Made by a program: the position numbers and the translations under genes. Below are positions 11,660 to 23,394 of a stretch of DNA of 64,000 bases, in pieces. The notes below the pieces were generated by a model. The model had not been told where the DNA came from and ran no database searches. It saw only the letters and a program-made list of their open reading frames with translations. The stretch lies in assembly GCA_008973525.1 (NCBI GenBank), contig WACJ01000262.1, forward strand, positions 372,001 to 436,000. The letters are read 5' to 3'. Source of the DNA: Stenopsyche tienmushanensis (lineage: Eukaryota; Arthropoda; Insecta; Trichoptera; Stenopsychidae). Within the stretch, counting starts at the first letter, position 1. Each line of letters starts with the position of its first letter.

Positions 11660-12343
11660 GCGACTAACTGGACTGGGGGATCATAATGTGCGATCCCATT
11701 TCCTGCGCTGCTGTATGGTCTGTTCCGGGCTACCCTGGACTAGCCATACAAAGAGTCTGTCTTCCATTGATCTTTTAACCCCGCTAGAAACGCTACGCGC
11801 AGAGCGTCCAGGCGCCCACCCCTTTTGATCCGCGCCCTCCAGAGGAGGCGAGATTTCTGCAGGAAAACCAGCTTCAGACTACGTGCACCCGAAGGTGCGA
11901 TGGACGAGGAAGGACAAAGGTTAAAGCTAAATTAAAGGGACACTATCGCGGGCTCACTGCCACCACGAATCCAACCTCAGTTTGAATGGGGTCTGCAGCA
12001 GATGACGGATTGCAGGGGCTACCTCTTACCCATGGTACTCGTATCGGTTCGATCATTTGTAGTACCTAAAACCGTTCTCCCCTATATGCCAAGGATGTTG
12101 AGGATAGTGGTGAACCTTTGACACAGTCTCCACCAATTACTGTGATCGGCTGTTCCATACACTCATTTATGGGTGCGCAGCACAAGGTGATCTGCGCACC
12201 CAATTCATGTTAGCAGGGCTACCCCGGCTGCGTTTGATGAGCAGACCGACGAGGCTACTTTCGCGCACCTCTACTCCACATCATTACCCCAGGGGTTTAA
12301 CTGTTGCACACGGACGTAGGGTTGGCTCCGCTCCCTGGGGTTT
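11660..12343 (+). repeat. GC-rich dispersed repeat, copy 1 (inserted in pogo-like transposase)
   Basis: Marker words in order are GAAACGCTACGCGCAGAGCG, TCCAGGCGCCCACCCCTTT, CAGCTTCAGACTACGTGCAC, CACTGCCACCACGA, TTTGACACAGTCTCCACCAA, ATCGGCTGTTCC, GACGAGGCTACTTTCGCGC and CTGGGGTTTTATGG. The same order is present at 38672-39400, and the 3' half at 15805-16150. Base composition is much richer in GC than the flanks. It could be the 5' region of a non-LTR retroposon or an unclassified element. No long conserved frame is shared between copies. Confidence 0.7.
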
Positions 12344-12344
12344 T

Positions 12345-12490
12345 ATGGTTTTATTCGAGGATTGGCTCGATCATTATCGAAATGATTCAGGTTTTGAATA
12401 CATGGACGATCCAGATATGGTTTCTTTTGTTTCTCAAGAGGAAAAAAATAATAGTGACACATTTTTCCAGTGGGAGGGTAATCTTGCATA
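12345..12490 (+). pseudogene. pogo/Tigger-like transposase remnant (C-terminal tail)
   Basis: The frame reads FEDWLDHYRNDSGFEYMDDP then DMVSFVSQEEKNNSD. This has the spacing of the acidic tail of Tigger/jerky transposases (WL--D-ND-GF--M-D-D-V--V). It lies immediately after the GC-rich repeat and 0.7 kb from the DDE block, consistent with one transposase split by an insertion. Identification rests on motif resemblance only. Confidence 0.5.
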
Positions 12491-12691
12491 AAACACCCTG
12501 AGGGTAAACGGCCCCAGGGTAGTGTTAGATTCTTACTAACTAAACTCCTCCCTTGTCCTCTGTCAACCTGATATTGTTTATCACATTGTTTCTGGGGGAC
12601 AAATAGCCTAGCCTTTAATATAATCATATTCTAGATAGAAATTTAGAAATGTCAAAAAAAATACTATTTATAATAGTTTTTTTTTTAAATA

Positions 12692-12870
12692 CACTTGGGT
12701 CTGTTTTTATGCGGATCTTTTTTATGCGAATTTGAAGTTGTGCGTTTTTCAAAAATAATGGAACCTACCCCTCAGTTTTCTATAAAGTTTAAGTCTTTTT
12801 ATGCGATTTTTTATATGCGATTCCCCGTAGAAGGTCTCTATCGCATAAATACACAATTTTGTGTAATGTA
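12692..12870. mobile_element. pogo-like MITE remnant (TTATGCG family), copy 1
   Basis: Begins CACTTGGGTCTGTTTTTATG just after a TA and carries ATGCGAATTTGAAGTTGTGC and, inverted, TTTTTATGCGATTTTTTATA. It is homologous to the better preserved copies at 20677-21152 and 62957-63321. The right end is too diverged to place exactly. Confidence 0.5.
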
Positions 12871-12924
12871 AGTGTATTATATTCGAAACCAAGTAAAAAT
12901 GTGATATTTTGGATTATAAGTGTT

Positions 12925-12986
12925 TTCCAGTTATCCGTGCCCTTCCTTCCCAGCTTTAGCCCAGATAATCGAGAGTCTACTGTAGT
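12925..12986. mobile_element. Tigger-type terminal sequence
   Basis: On the minus strand the sequence reads CAGTAGACTCTCGATTATCT followed by GGGCTAAAGC. CAGTNGACTCTCGATTATC is a typical pogo/Tigger terminus. It is probably the right end of the element whose transposase fragments lie at 11425-11655 and 12345-12490; the left end is not recognised. Confidence 0.5.
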
Positions 12987-12989
12987 AGC

Positions 12990-14615
12990 AAAAGTATATA
13001 TTCTAAGAAAAGTTTTTTGATCGTTTAAAATATCATTTTGATGAAGGGTTAAATACCTTTAATCATATGAGTGATTGATTATTATTTCACGTAATGATTG
13101 ATGTCTGTAAAATAATTATGTGATCTGATACATTTATCGCGTAAATCTTCTAAGCCACATGCCATGTCTTACAATGAATCGTTAAGAGAATTAATAGTAT
13201 ATGGGCTTATTGTCCATTTCTATGATTGCCATTTTACGAGTTACGTATATCAGATTGTTTTGTACAACGCGAATTTTAATTTTATACTCTTCTATATTGG
13301 AGCGGAACAATTGCGGAAGCCTTACGCAACGAAATCTTTCCGGATTGATATCCATCGCGTTACAATGCGACTGACGAGCGAAGACGTGATGATTAGAGTA
13401 TTGCTTTTAAATCGATGTTTGATTGATCGACTGCAGAATGATGTATTACGTTGTAATTAACGATTGCGTACATTTCTGTTGGAAATGTGGTCTAAAGCCA
13501 CGCGCAGAAGACCGCGGTTCTTCTATTATGACATTTCACGTTGCCACTTTCACAACGTGGGCGCTAATTTTTTTCGCTGCAACATCCTGACGAATTCGAT
13601 TTCGTCACCGGAACCTCTCATTTTCGAGAATATTTGAATTAATTGCTTGTGCTATATCGTATTCTTGTGGGCTTCTAACCACCAATTCTGAATTTCGGAG
13701 CCATCTACGTTCTTATAAATAACCGCTTGTGTAATGTCTTTATTTTCCATACGTAGCGGTAAAATGTTTACAACTTAATTTTATTAAATAATACGTTGGA
13801 TCCGCATAGACTATTGTTGATTACCAATTTGGGAGTAAATTTACAGCAAAGCCTTTTTTTTAGATCAATCACGCAATTATAGATCATTAGGATGCCAGTT
13901 TTTTGTTGCTGTGCAATGCAGAAATTGCTTTTGCCACTGTAAGTAAGTGTCGTTTTAACAGACATTCTAAATGAGGTGCATTCCAATGATGTCCTTCGAA
14001 ATTTGCTTCAGTTTTAAGAACATTGCTCTGCCATTGACATTCCAAGGCAAGGACCGGTCCATCATTCGTACATACGTTAGGACATTCTTTTTTGAATGTA
14101 ATTTTTTAATCAAATAATACTTTTTTATATTTGGGGGCATACTAATATTATTATATTTCCGCAATGAGTATTTTAATGACCCAAAAATATGTAGATGGAT
14201 AGAAATTCTATATAGACAATATATACAGAAAAGGACCATTTTAATTGATTAAGAATAGGAACAGATACCCGAATTAAAAGAAAGAAGAATCTAAACAATT
14301 TGTCTATTTAATTTAGTTAAACTATAGGCAACCAAGTTTAGTTGATAATTCTTTGATTACTAAACGAGGATCTGATTCCACTAACGACAGTGGTACTTCA
14401 TTCAGTTTATAGGTCTTTCCTGTTATAGGGACGCTGTTTAGGTCTCTATCGGCATTTAATAAGTTTTTGACCCTGTCTCGTGAGTGTCTTTATTTTTGTC
14501 ATTTTGTCGTTTGCCCTCGTCCCCTGGTCAAACAGAATAAAGCAAGAATGCAAATGGTGTTCATCGATTGCAAAAAAATAAGCTAATTCACAATTCTCAC
14601 TTTTTAAGGCGGTAT
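12990..14615. other. Intergenic, no gene recognised
   Basis: Frames reach 98 codons without recognisable motifs. About 13480-13620 is somewhat GC-richer than its surroundings, but I cannot assign a function to it. Confidence 0.4.
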
Positions 14616-14619
14616 TTTC

Positions 14620-15240
14620 ATACGTTTCACACATAGACTGTAAGTCCTACGTGTCAGTTACAATATGTACAATATGTTTTTATTAAATTTATTTACAAAA
14701 TTGGTTCAAATTGGCCACGTATTCTACCATTTCTTTATTTCAATTGTAGTTGTATGAAGTAGCATTTCCTTTTTCATTTTTGCAAAAGCGGGGCTTATTC
14801 TTTCAATTAGGAATTCTTTTGTGGGCACCTTTGATGTGTAAATTAAATAGTTTGGTTGCCGTGGCTCGCACGGTCTTTAGACGTGACACCACTGGATTTC
14901 TTTACCTAGGAACGTTACCAATTCTGTGGCTCGCACAGACTCGAGATCTGACACCACTGGATATTTTTTGCCGGAGATGTGACCTATTCTGTGGCTCGCA
15001 CTGTTTCCAGATCTGACGCCACTGGATTTTCTTCTCCTGGAGACTTACCCTATTCCGTGTCTTACACGGCCTCTAGATCTGACACCAATGGATTTCTTTA
15101 TCTATTGACGTGCAAAATAATTAATTTATATCGTTGTATCGAATAATTCGTATGACATGTAACATATCCTTGGAAAAGGTACAATCTAGAGAACTTTTTA
15201 AAACTAAATTAGTTAAAAATAGTCGTAAGCTTTTTGTTTA
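14620..15240 (+). mobile_element. Foldback-family copy with four 65-bp units
   Basis: The left part has TACGTTTCACACATAGACTG, the inner part of the terminal repeat. It is followed by the segment with TTCAATTGTAGTTGTATGAA and GTAGCATTTCCTTTTTCATT, as at 1975-2030. Four units run from 14862 to 15112 (GTGGCTCGCACGG starts the first). The right flank, ATTCGTATGACATGTAACAT then ACAATCTAGAGAAC, matches 2563-2612 and 26757-26810. The outer ends are missing. Confidence 0.75.
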
Positions 15241-15804
15241 CAGAATTTAGATGTTGACTAAGATACACTCCATTTAAATTTTTGAAAACAAGTAATCTAT
15301 AAGTACTATAAAATTTGCATAATACATGTAGAGAGACTATATTTTGTTCTACTTGGGGATTGATACGACCCAACTGCGATAGCTTAGGTTAATTAAAATG
15401 CATAAAAAAGACTTTCCAATGTATTAACATCTTTTTTTCACCTGGTGTCGGCTTTAATCCGCTTTCCGGAAAATTATCATTAAATAGATTGATGGTTAAT
15501 TGGTAATAGGATTGGCATGTTTCAGTATTATTCACGAGCTTAATTAATTCACCCCTTTTCACGGGGGAAATTAAGGATTCTTGTGTAATTTACAAGCTTC
15601 CAGCCTTATACGTTTCCATGGGGTCAATCGCTAAACGATGTATCCTTAATTGATTCAATCGTTAAAATTGCTCATTCGTTCATGCGCAAACCTATTTTTA
15701 AGAGAGAAGATGGTTCTAAATGATATTACTAAAATTAATATCTGATTTCCTGATATCTGATTGATATGGGCAAGAATATTGTTTCAATTATTGTTTTATC
15801 GATG

Positions 15805-16150
15805 ACGGACTACAAGGGCTACCTAGCCACGGAGACGAGTCACTGTTCGAACACCCAAAAATCGTTCTCCCCATGTATGCCTAGGTTTTTGAGCATTTGA
15901 CACAGTCTTCACTAATTACTGTAATCGGCTGTTCCAAACACTAATTTATGGGTACGCAGCACAAGGTGACCTGCACACCCAACTCATCTTAGCTGGGCTA
16001 CCCCAGCTGCGTTTGATGAGCAAACCGACGAGGCTACTTTCGCGCATCTCTACTCCACATCATTACCTCAGAGGTTCAATCGTTGCCCACGGGCATAGGG
16101 TTGGTTCCACCCCCCCCCCCCTGGGGTTTTATAGGTGGGCATCGTAGAGT
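15805..16150 (+). repeat. GC-rich dispersed repeat, copy 2 (5' truncated)
   Basis: Starts at GATGACGGACTACAAGGGCT and follows copies 1 and 3 to the end: TTTGACACAGTCTTCAC, ATCGGCTGTTCC, AGCTGGGCTACCCCAGCTGC (a stem-loop), CGAGGCTACTTTCGCGC, GGGGTTTTATAGGTGGGCAT. A homopolymer of 12 C residues lies at 16110-16121, where the other copies have far fewer. Confidence 0.7.
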
Positions 16151-16154
16151 AAAT

Positions 16155-17240
16155 TAAGGATATACCCAAGTCATGATTGGAGTCACCGTAACAGCCGAAG
16201 ATCGTTTGCCCCTCTTGTTTTTTTTTAACAGGACGTGTATATCAATAAAAAATATAATATCAGAATAATATTTTGAAATTTAAACATTGAAAATGATTAT
16301 AGAATTTTAAATTTGTAACAATTGGCCAATGTGGTATTTTTATTAAAAGTTAGATTTTGGGTGCGAATTTTTGCGATAGGTACCAAGTAGCTAATCCAAT
16401 ACTCAGATTTGTAAATGAGCTGTAAATTATAGATTTGAATTGGAAATTACTTTGTAATACGAATCGAAAACCTTGAAGTATCGATATAAGTTTCAGAGTA
16501 ATTGAGTTGAATTATTAAAAAAATTGAATAAACTTCGATTCGACATGGCCTTGTGATTGTCTTAGTCGACCTGGTTTGGACTTCTGAGTGTCTATTAACT
16601 TCTATGGTAAATGTCAATTTACTTCGATTAGAAATGCTCAGTGTTGCAAGCAAGTACAATGCTGTTAAAGGTTGTTGCAGTTCAACGATTATCAATCTTT
16701 GGCAAATTGTACGTTTCGTCCTTCAAATTATATATTTGATTGTATATCGAAGGTCCTATGTCATCCTGCATCAACTGAGTGGAATTGTTCTACGTTGTTG
16801 ATAATGCTAATTAGAATGAATCCAACATTTTTGTATACATTGTTTGCATGCAGATTTATTATAGCGCACCGTGACAATTACAAAAAAAAATCGTAATGAT
16901 CAGTCGTTTATTTAACACATTAAATGCGGTGAGTTTGTGCGAAAAGAGCAAACGTGTCGCGGGACGAATTTGTGGTAATTAGCACAAAAAACCTCAACGT
17001 AATAAAAAATTGCCTTTATCTAGCTAATACCTTTGAGGCATATTTGGGATGCAGTTTATTGTTTGTTGTTAAAAATATAATAATAACCAATATAATAAAA
17101 ATAGTAAACCATGCAGGACTAGGGACTTCAATATCCTTTCATGGGAAGGGGACACAATCATATTATTTACATCAAAATATTCACCTCCTTGTGTGTTCAA
17201 TATTGAAAGCAGCAATTTAGCAAGTCGCCTGGATGAATAT
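16155..17240. other. Intergenic, no gene recognised
   Basis: AT-rich with overlapping frames of 60-90 codons on both strands, none recognisable. Nothing repeated elsewhere in the window was seen. Confidence 0.4.
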
Positions 17241-17244
17241 ATTG

Positions 17245-18180
17245 AAAGGCAACTTTCAGGAGTACACGAAGTCCTGTTCCTAATTTCTTTGCAATGATAG
17301 AGATGTACATGTTATGTAAGAAATGCATATCAGAATTGCTTCTACACTGGCGATAGCGTGTTGCCGATCCTCATGAATTTTAGAATTGGAAGGCTATCTC
17401 CTTGAGGAATTCACGTTCCACAAAAGTGATTTTTTTATCGCGAAGCGAATGTTCTAATGACTCAAAAAGATGATAGTCTGAAGGTGCAATGTCGGGAGAA
17501 TATGGTGGATGTTGCAGCACTTCCAAATCCAGTTCCCTTATTTTGTTCTGCTTAATCCTTGCTGCGTGTGGTCATGCATTATCATGCTGTAATATTCTTC
17601 TTTGGTTGTTAACTAACACTGATCGCTTTTTGAGCATTTCCGCTTTTAACCTATCTAATTGTGCACAGTATAGTTCTGCTGTGACAGTTTGGCCAGGTTT
17701 TAATAATTCGTAGTGAATCACGCCAAAAAATTCCACCAAACACAAAGGACGACCTTTTTCAAGGATAATGGCGATCGAGGGTTAGAAACAGGTACTAGAT
17801 TTGAAGAAAGCCACTGTGTTTTCCTTCTCGCACTGTTGTAGAGGATCCACTTCTCATATCCAGTAACGATCCTTTTTAAAAATGTAACAAATGGGTATCC
17901 GTTGTTCCAAGACCGTTGATGACAACTCGTGCGGTACCCAAATTCCCTGTCTATGTTTTTTCCCGAGTCTTTTCAAATGGTCTTTTACTGTCGACCAGGG
18001 ACAGCCGATGTCTAGCGACAATTCCTTTATTGTTTTTCGAGGATCAGATCCTACCAGAGAATTTAATGCGTCATCATCGATTATTGGAGGTCGTCCTGAT
18101 TTTGGCTCATTTTTCAAATCTCTCTCACCATTTTTGAATTTTTTGAACCATGTATAGCATTTTCGAATATTCAATATGTT
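17245..18180 (-). pseudogene. Degenerate mariner transposase, most of the gene
   Basis: The minus strand carries an N-terminal helix-turn-helix part (17854-18174): CYTWFKKFKNGERDLKNEP, SGRPPIIDDDALNSLVG and STVKDHLKRLGKKHRQGIWV. This is the mariner order -WF-KFK-G--L-DE--SGRP and L--LG---K-G-WVPHEL. The catalytic blocks follow with breaks. TGYEKWIL replaces the usual TGDEKW, so the first Asp is Tyr. LQHDNA is followed by a stop where Arg or Lys is usual, then PHAARI. HPPYSPDIAPSDYHLFESL retains the third Asp. A frameshift separates the N-terminal part from TGYEKW. The SGRP linker, WVPHEL and SPDIAPSDYHLF identify the family. It cannot be active. Terminal repeats were not found. Confidence 0.9.
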
Positions 18181-18184
18181 GCCT

Positions 18185-19745
18185 TAAGTATCACAGATGC
18201 TCTGGGTAGCGATGTCGATATTCAAAAGTTTGTGTACACCGCATTCAGAGTGTTAAGTGCTAGTTCAAATTGTATTACTAAGCACTTATGCTGTGATGAT
18301 GGAAATTGATTTTTTTTTGCACATCATTTTTTGCATGCATCTGTATTAACAATGACATTATTAATATTTATCAACATCGCGCCGCGATGTTTTTGAAGGA
18401 TTTGGAAGTATTTCTTTGCTCATTCGTCGTGTCTGCAATTTCCATGGGTTTTTTACGAAGATGCTGTAAATAACAATTGTTGTAGTTTGAACCGTGCAAT
18501 TTTGCATATGCAAATGAGATGGCAACGTATGTGTTTTCGTATTGCATACAGTAATTCGGTCGGACATAAATCTGAATTTCATCAGTGGAGATTCTATCTC
18601 AATGTGTGAAATTTGCCTTTTATATAGTGAAAGTCAATATGATAGTGTTTCTGTGTTTAACGAAGTTAGAAGAATATTTAGATCATTTTTTTAAATCAAA
18701 AATAGAGAACTAAAGGCGTAACGTTTCTTTAAAAAAGTTATTGATTAACATTACTACTCGGTTATAACGAGCACTAAATGCACGTGTATCTCCTGTGTTA
18801 TTATACAAACTACTTTAGATTTATAGTCATTCATTTTGTTATCACATTTAGAATAATCTTATTTGATTTTTATCGTGCTTTTCTTTTATTCTTTAATCTT
18901 ATAGCACGAAACATTAAATTGTCATTTTTAAATCTAACTTGATAGTTAGATCATTAATTGATAGTCAGAAGTATGTCGATAATTCGGCATCTTTTATCAT
19001 TATCGTATAAATATAATTTAGATATTATCTTCTTGCCCTGGATTGAATAGAGTTTCTGTTTCAGTTGAATGGAGAGCCTCTATTGTGAAAACATCTCTAA
19101 ATTGACTGCCGGTGCTGCTATGATCGGGAAATTCGAACCACACCGAGAGATGGCGTTGTCATCGATACACAAGGAGACGCCAAACATTAGTCATTGTACG
19201 TTAAAATTCATAGTTATATTTAGTTGCATTATTTATTGAACTGTAAGAAAATTTGATTTATGTCTTTATATGATGCATTTCTTTCAAACCATTAAGTAGT
19301 GTAAAAATCTATATCTAAAATTATTGAAAAACTATTGACATTTTTTATTGTTTGACTGAAAATTGAAATTTCAAATTCAATTATTTTAGATTACTACGTA
19401 TCGATAAGCAAAAAAATATATCCAATAGAATGATTTTTATTGCACGGAAAGTTAAAAATACCACCAGACATCTTTTTGAAAAATAGTGTTCTTGCAAAGT
19501 TTTTTTTTTAATTTTTGTACATTGGAATGATATTTTATTTAATCGTCAAAATTACCAATTATAATAGATGTAATATTGTATACAAATATAATAAAAATTG
19601 TTTTGATAGTCGATTTGATCATAAAAAAATTGATTCGTTCCGTTGAAAATTGAATTAGTTTTCTGTATATTTTTTTGCGTTTATTGGCAAATTGAATATG
19701 GAAAATTTATGTTATGTACTCAAAGAAATGTTTTGATCATTCGAT
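18185..19745. other. Intergenic, no gene recognised
   Basis: AT-rich. A short palindromic word, AATTCGAACCACACCGAG beside ATGGCGTTGTCATCG (about 19130-19160), is GC-richer than its context but has no assignable role. Confidence 0.4.
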
Positions 19746-19750
19746 TTAAT

Positions 19751-19990
19751 TTTTACTGAATGTATTTACAAAATTTGTTCAAATTGGCCACTTATGCAAG
19801 AACGACACCTTTTCTTTATTTCAACTGTAGTTGTTTGAAGTAGCATTTCCTTTTTCATTTTTGCAAAGGCGACGCTTATTCCTTCAATTAAGATTACGTA
19901 AATTGATTATTTTGGCGGCCCTATTCCGTGGCTCGTATGGTCTCCAGATCTGACACCAACGGATTTCTTTGTCTAGGGACGCGCATATGT
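19751..19990 (+). mobile_element. Foldback-family fragment with one 65-bp unit
   Basis: AAATTTGTTCAAATTGGCCA and AGTAGCATTTCCTTTTTCAT followed by one 65-bp unit (GTGGCTCGTATGGTCTCCAG, about 19925-19985) reproduce the left arm of the foldback family. Both ends are missing. A tRNA-like SINE head starts within 20 bp of its right edge. Confidence 0.65.
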
Positions 19991-20002
19991 ACCTGTAGGT
20001 AG

Positions 20003-20090
20003 TCCCATGGTTAAGCGGTTGAACTCGTGACTCAATCATCTTGGTTTCAAATCCTACATGAGATGTGGCTGGCGACCACATTTTTAAAAA
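20003..20090 (+). mobile_element. tRNA-derived SINE head, copy 1
   Basis: The sequence has an RNA polymerase III A box (TGGTTAAGCGG) and a B-box-like word (GGTTTCAAATCC), with a GGCTGGCGACCACA tail. A homologous unit lies at 41513-41605, where the B box is the consensus GGTTCAAACCC. I see no acceptor stem, so it is a SINE relic, not a tRNA gene. Confidence 0.6.
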
Positions 20091-20094
20091 CTTT

Positions 20095-20670
20095 TTGGCA
20101 AAAAATGGTTGGCAATAGTCTCATAAAAGGGATTTCTGAAATCCACCTCGAAAAAAAATACAACAGATAAAAATATTTAGTATGACGTTTTTTGTCGATA
20201 TAAACAAAATTTAATCTTAATACGTAAAGATAAACGCCAAAGTTCAGCCGATTGAGATGAGATTGGAAACATATTATATATCAGGATGTTTTTGAAAAAT
20301 AGTGGTTTACTTTTCGATACCTTTGTATAATATATAAATATATTTTCATTTTTTTGAACATTTTTCTTATAAGTTTTAAGAATTTGACACGATATAATTT
20401 GATCTTAAATAAATAAATTATCTAATAGAAAAATAAGTCTTCTTCCAGGAAATTGGCTAATTGAAGGAACATAGTATGCTGTCAAGTACATTAATTTAGC
20501 ATGATGGATGGAAAAATTTGCATTGATTTTACATTACCCCTGGAAAATAGGCTTAAAATGAATCCACAACAACGATCGTTTTAAATGATTTATTTGGATG
20601 TCGCATTCAAAAGAAATCCCATCCGGGAATCCATCCAATTTTTTACAAAATTTTATAGCGGATCAATATA
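20095..20670. other. Intergenic, no gene recognised
   Basis: AT-rich sequence with no supported feature. Confidence 0.4.
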
Positions 20671-20676
20671 TAAATA

Positions 20677-21152
20677 CACTCAAACCTCTTTTTGTGCGAT
20701 TTTTTTTTTGTATGATTTCGAAGTTATGCGGTTTTTTTAAAATTTTATAAACAGTACGTATCGAGATATTTCAGATAAAATAGGAAATAAATCATCAAAA
20801 ATAATTGAAAATTATTAAATTATAAAATGAATTACGACCACGTCCTTTCTTTCTGGTTTAGATCTTTGACAAATTTGATTTCGTTTTTTTTGCATTTTTA
20901 TAATTTTTCGACTTTTAAAAATACATACTCCAAAAGAATTTATAAAATTCTAACTACTTACGGAGTTGTAGCTTAGCGCGGCAACTTGGCCGGTTTTTTT
21001 TATGCGATTTTGGATATGTTCTATATAGCTGTTTCAAAGTTATGCGGTTTTTAAAAATCATTGAACGCATCTTCACTTTTTCTATGTAAATCATAGCTTT
21101 TTTTAGTGCGATTTTCCGCGAAACGCATCTACCACACAAATTTTTTTAAGTC
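20677..21152. mobile_element. pogo-like MITE, copy 2 (476 bp, TA-flanked)
   Basis: The left end CACTCAAACCTCTTTTTGTG follows a TA (20675-20676) and continues TTTCGAAGTTATGCGG. The right end carries AAAGTTATGCGGTTTTTAAA and GCATCTACCACACAAATTTT before a TA (21153-21154). The same ends are paired at 62957-63321. CACTCAAACCTC resembles the Tigger terminus CAGTCAAACCTC. No open frame of note. Confidence 0.72.
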
Positions 21153-21154
21153 TA

Positions 21155-23203
21155 TACTATTATTATTGAAGTTGTTTATAAAATTGTTCTAAATTATACA
21201 TGGTTAAGTGGGGATGTTCTTTGCTCCCAAGAAATCGTTTCATCTCCTTGGCGTTGATTTTTAGCTATTTTTTTAAATCAGTTCTATTGAAATACTGGTT
21301 CTTCATTTTAAGTTATTAGATGTTTTGGACATTTTTTTTAAAAACATCTCAAAATTTTCAGGTTTGAGATTAGATAATTTAATAGAGTTCAGAATTGGGG
21401 ACTTTTTTGGCGTTTTAATATTTTTTTAGCAATTTTATAGTATCCAAAAAGAGATTTTTTTCATCATTCAAAAAAATTTTTTTTTCAAAATTCTCAGTCA
21501 GTTTTGCAGTGGCATCCAGCCTCCATCTATTTCTTCTAAAATATATTATATTATCTAGTCCTTTCTGACAATTTTTTTGACTTTTATTTTCCACTTAACT
21601 TTCAACTCTATATTTTTTAACTACATACTAGTACTTTGGAACATTTTTTCACGATAAAATTTAATTTAATTGGAATTATCACAAATATTAACACTTTACA
21701 CAATAAATGAAAAATAAAGGGGAAAATTTCTAGTTATATATTTTTTTCCATGATTAAAATAACCATTTCCATATTTAAAAAACTCAATCAATATGATTTT
21801 TGTAACTTATTGTATATGATGATGAATCCTATTTTTTTTTAAAATAAAAACGTCGTAGAATTGATTGTAATGCCCTTTCTTGATGTGATGTCATAGTATA
21901 TGCGAATATGAATTAGATTTCTTTAATATGAATAAAACCGGTATTATTGCTGAGCATTCATGATATAATCGATGTATCATAGGGGGGGGGGGGTCATAGT
22001 TCGTGCCCATAGCATCATCTTCATTTTTCTTAAATTTCAATCTTCTGACGCATACCACATTTTATTCCAACGCAACATTGTTGCTACTAGCGCAAAAGTG
22101 GAAGGCCAAACTGAATGGTCGAAATGACCGTGTGTTCATCTCACTGTGGAAGAACAACCCATTGTTTGCCGGTCGTAAAACGTCGCAGTGTTAAATTAAT
22201 CTCCATTACCTATGATAGTATAAAAAGCAATTTTTTAATTGCTCTATGGGATTTAACGTTGTTTGTAGATAGCCATAGTCGGGCTTTGTGGTAGAGGTAT
22301 AAGGCTATAATGGTAGATACGGGTAACCTAGTTATGTTTAATTGCCCTTGTGTTATCTTCATTTTTGAGGTATAAAAGCATTTATGCTATAAATTGAATC
22401 GGTAGTTAGTGTGTTGTTGAATGAGAATATGGTCCTACTGCTTGATCTCTTCTGTAGTTTTTTTGTTCTGCAATTGTTCTTCATTGTGTTGCAAAATTGG
22501 ATTTGTACGGTTCGGATGAGGCGCCATCTTTTACTGTCGTAAAAAGCATGAACGAATCCTTGCAAGAAATTGCGTTTTTACGTACTTCAATTTGCATTGA
22601 AACACTATTAAATCGAAGCAAATAGCATGCTGCGAATATCACGTAAGAATAACATGTTTTCAACACCAAAGTACGTTAATGCTAATGCTACTTTTTGACA
22701 AACATTTAATATATTTATTCTTATTTAATCTTATCTATAATCACATAAATTTAAATGGATTCTGAATGATAATGTGGTTGCTTTAATCCAGAATGATATA
22801 ATTAATTATCAAATATAATCCCACTAAATCCTGATATATGTCAATCATATATTTAACCGATATAAAATGTTGTAAAAATTTGGAATCTATGTATTCAAAA
22901 AAAAAATACTAGCCATTTGAATTCGAGTTGTAATGATGGATTCCCCGGGTGGGATTTCTTTCAAATGTAACAACTAGAATATCTATTTAAAACGATCCCT
23001 TGTGAATGCAGATAAAATAGAATCATGCTGATATTGTTTGTGGAGCAATATTCAAACCTTTTTTCTAGTACATATTGAAAATTACCGAAGAAAAGCCCAA
23101 ACGGGAATATTTTTATTGTCGTCACGTATATGGTGACGTTCGTTAGCATAAGGCAAAAATGTTGGTGAATTTTCCTTTCAGACACATAGTTATTTTATTT
23201 ATT
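21155..23203. other. Intergenic with 12-G homopolymer
   Basis: A run of 12 G residues lies at 21982-21993. The rest is AT-rich with short frames and no recognised family. Confidence 0.4.
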
Positions 23204-23394
23204 TATCAGGTCAGTCCAAATGTTCGTGCGCATTTTTGGGAAATTTTTGAATAGTGTGAATAAAATAAAATTTAACTTTTTAATCAATGATATATTTTTC
23301 TCCATCATCTACAATTTCTCGCCTTCTTACAGGTAGCTTTTTAATTCCATTGCTGTAGAAAGACACTGGTTTTGAGTCAACAAACTTGAGAACA

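Noticed and set aside
15990..16060. Hammerhead-ribozyme-like words (TTGATGAG near a stem-loop) in the GC-rich repeat
   Set aside because: The required CTGATGA and GAAA core with three stems is not present in any of the three copies.
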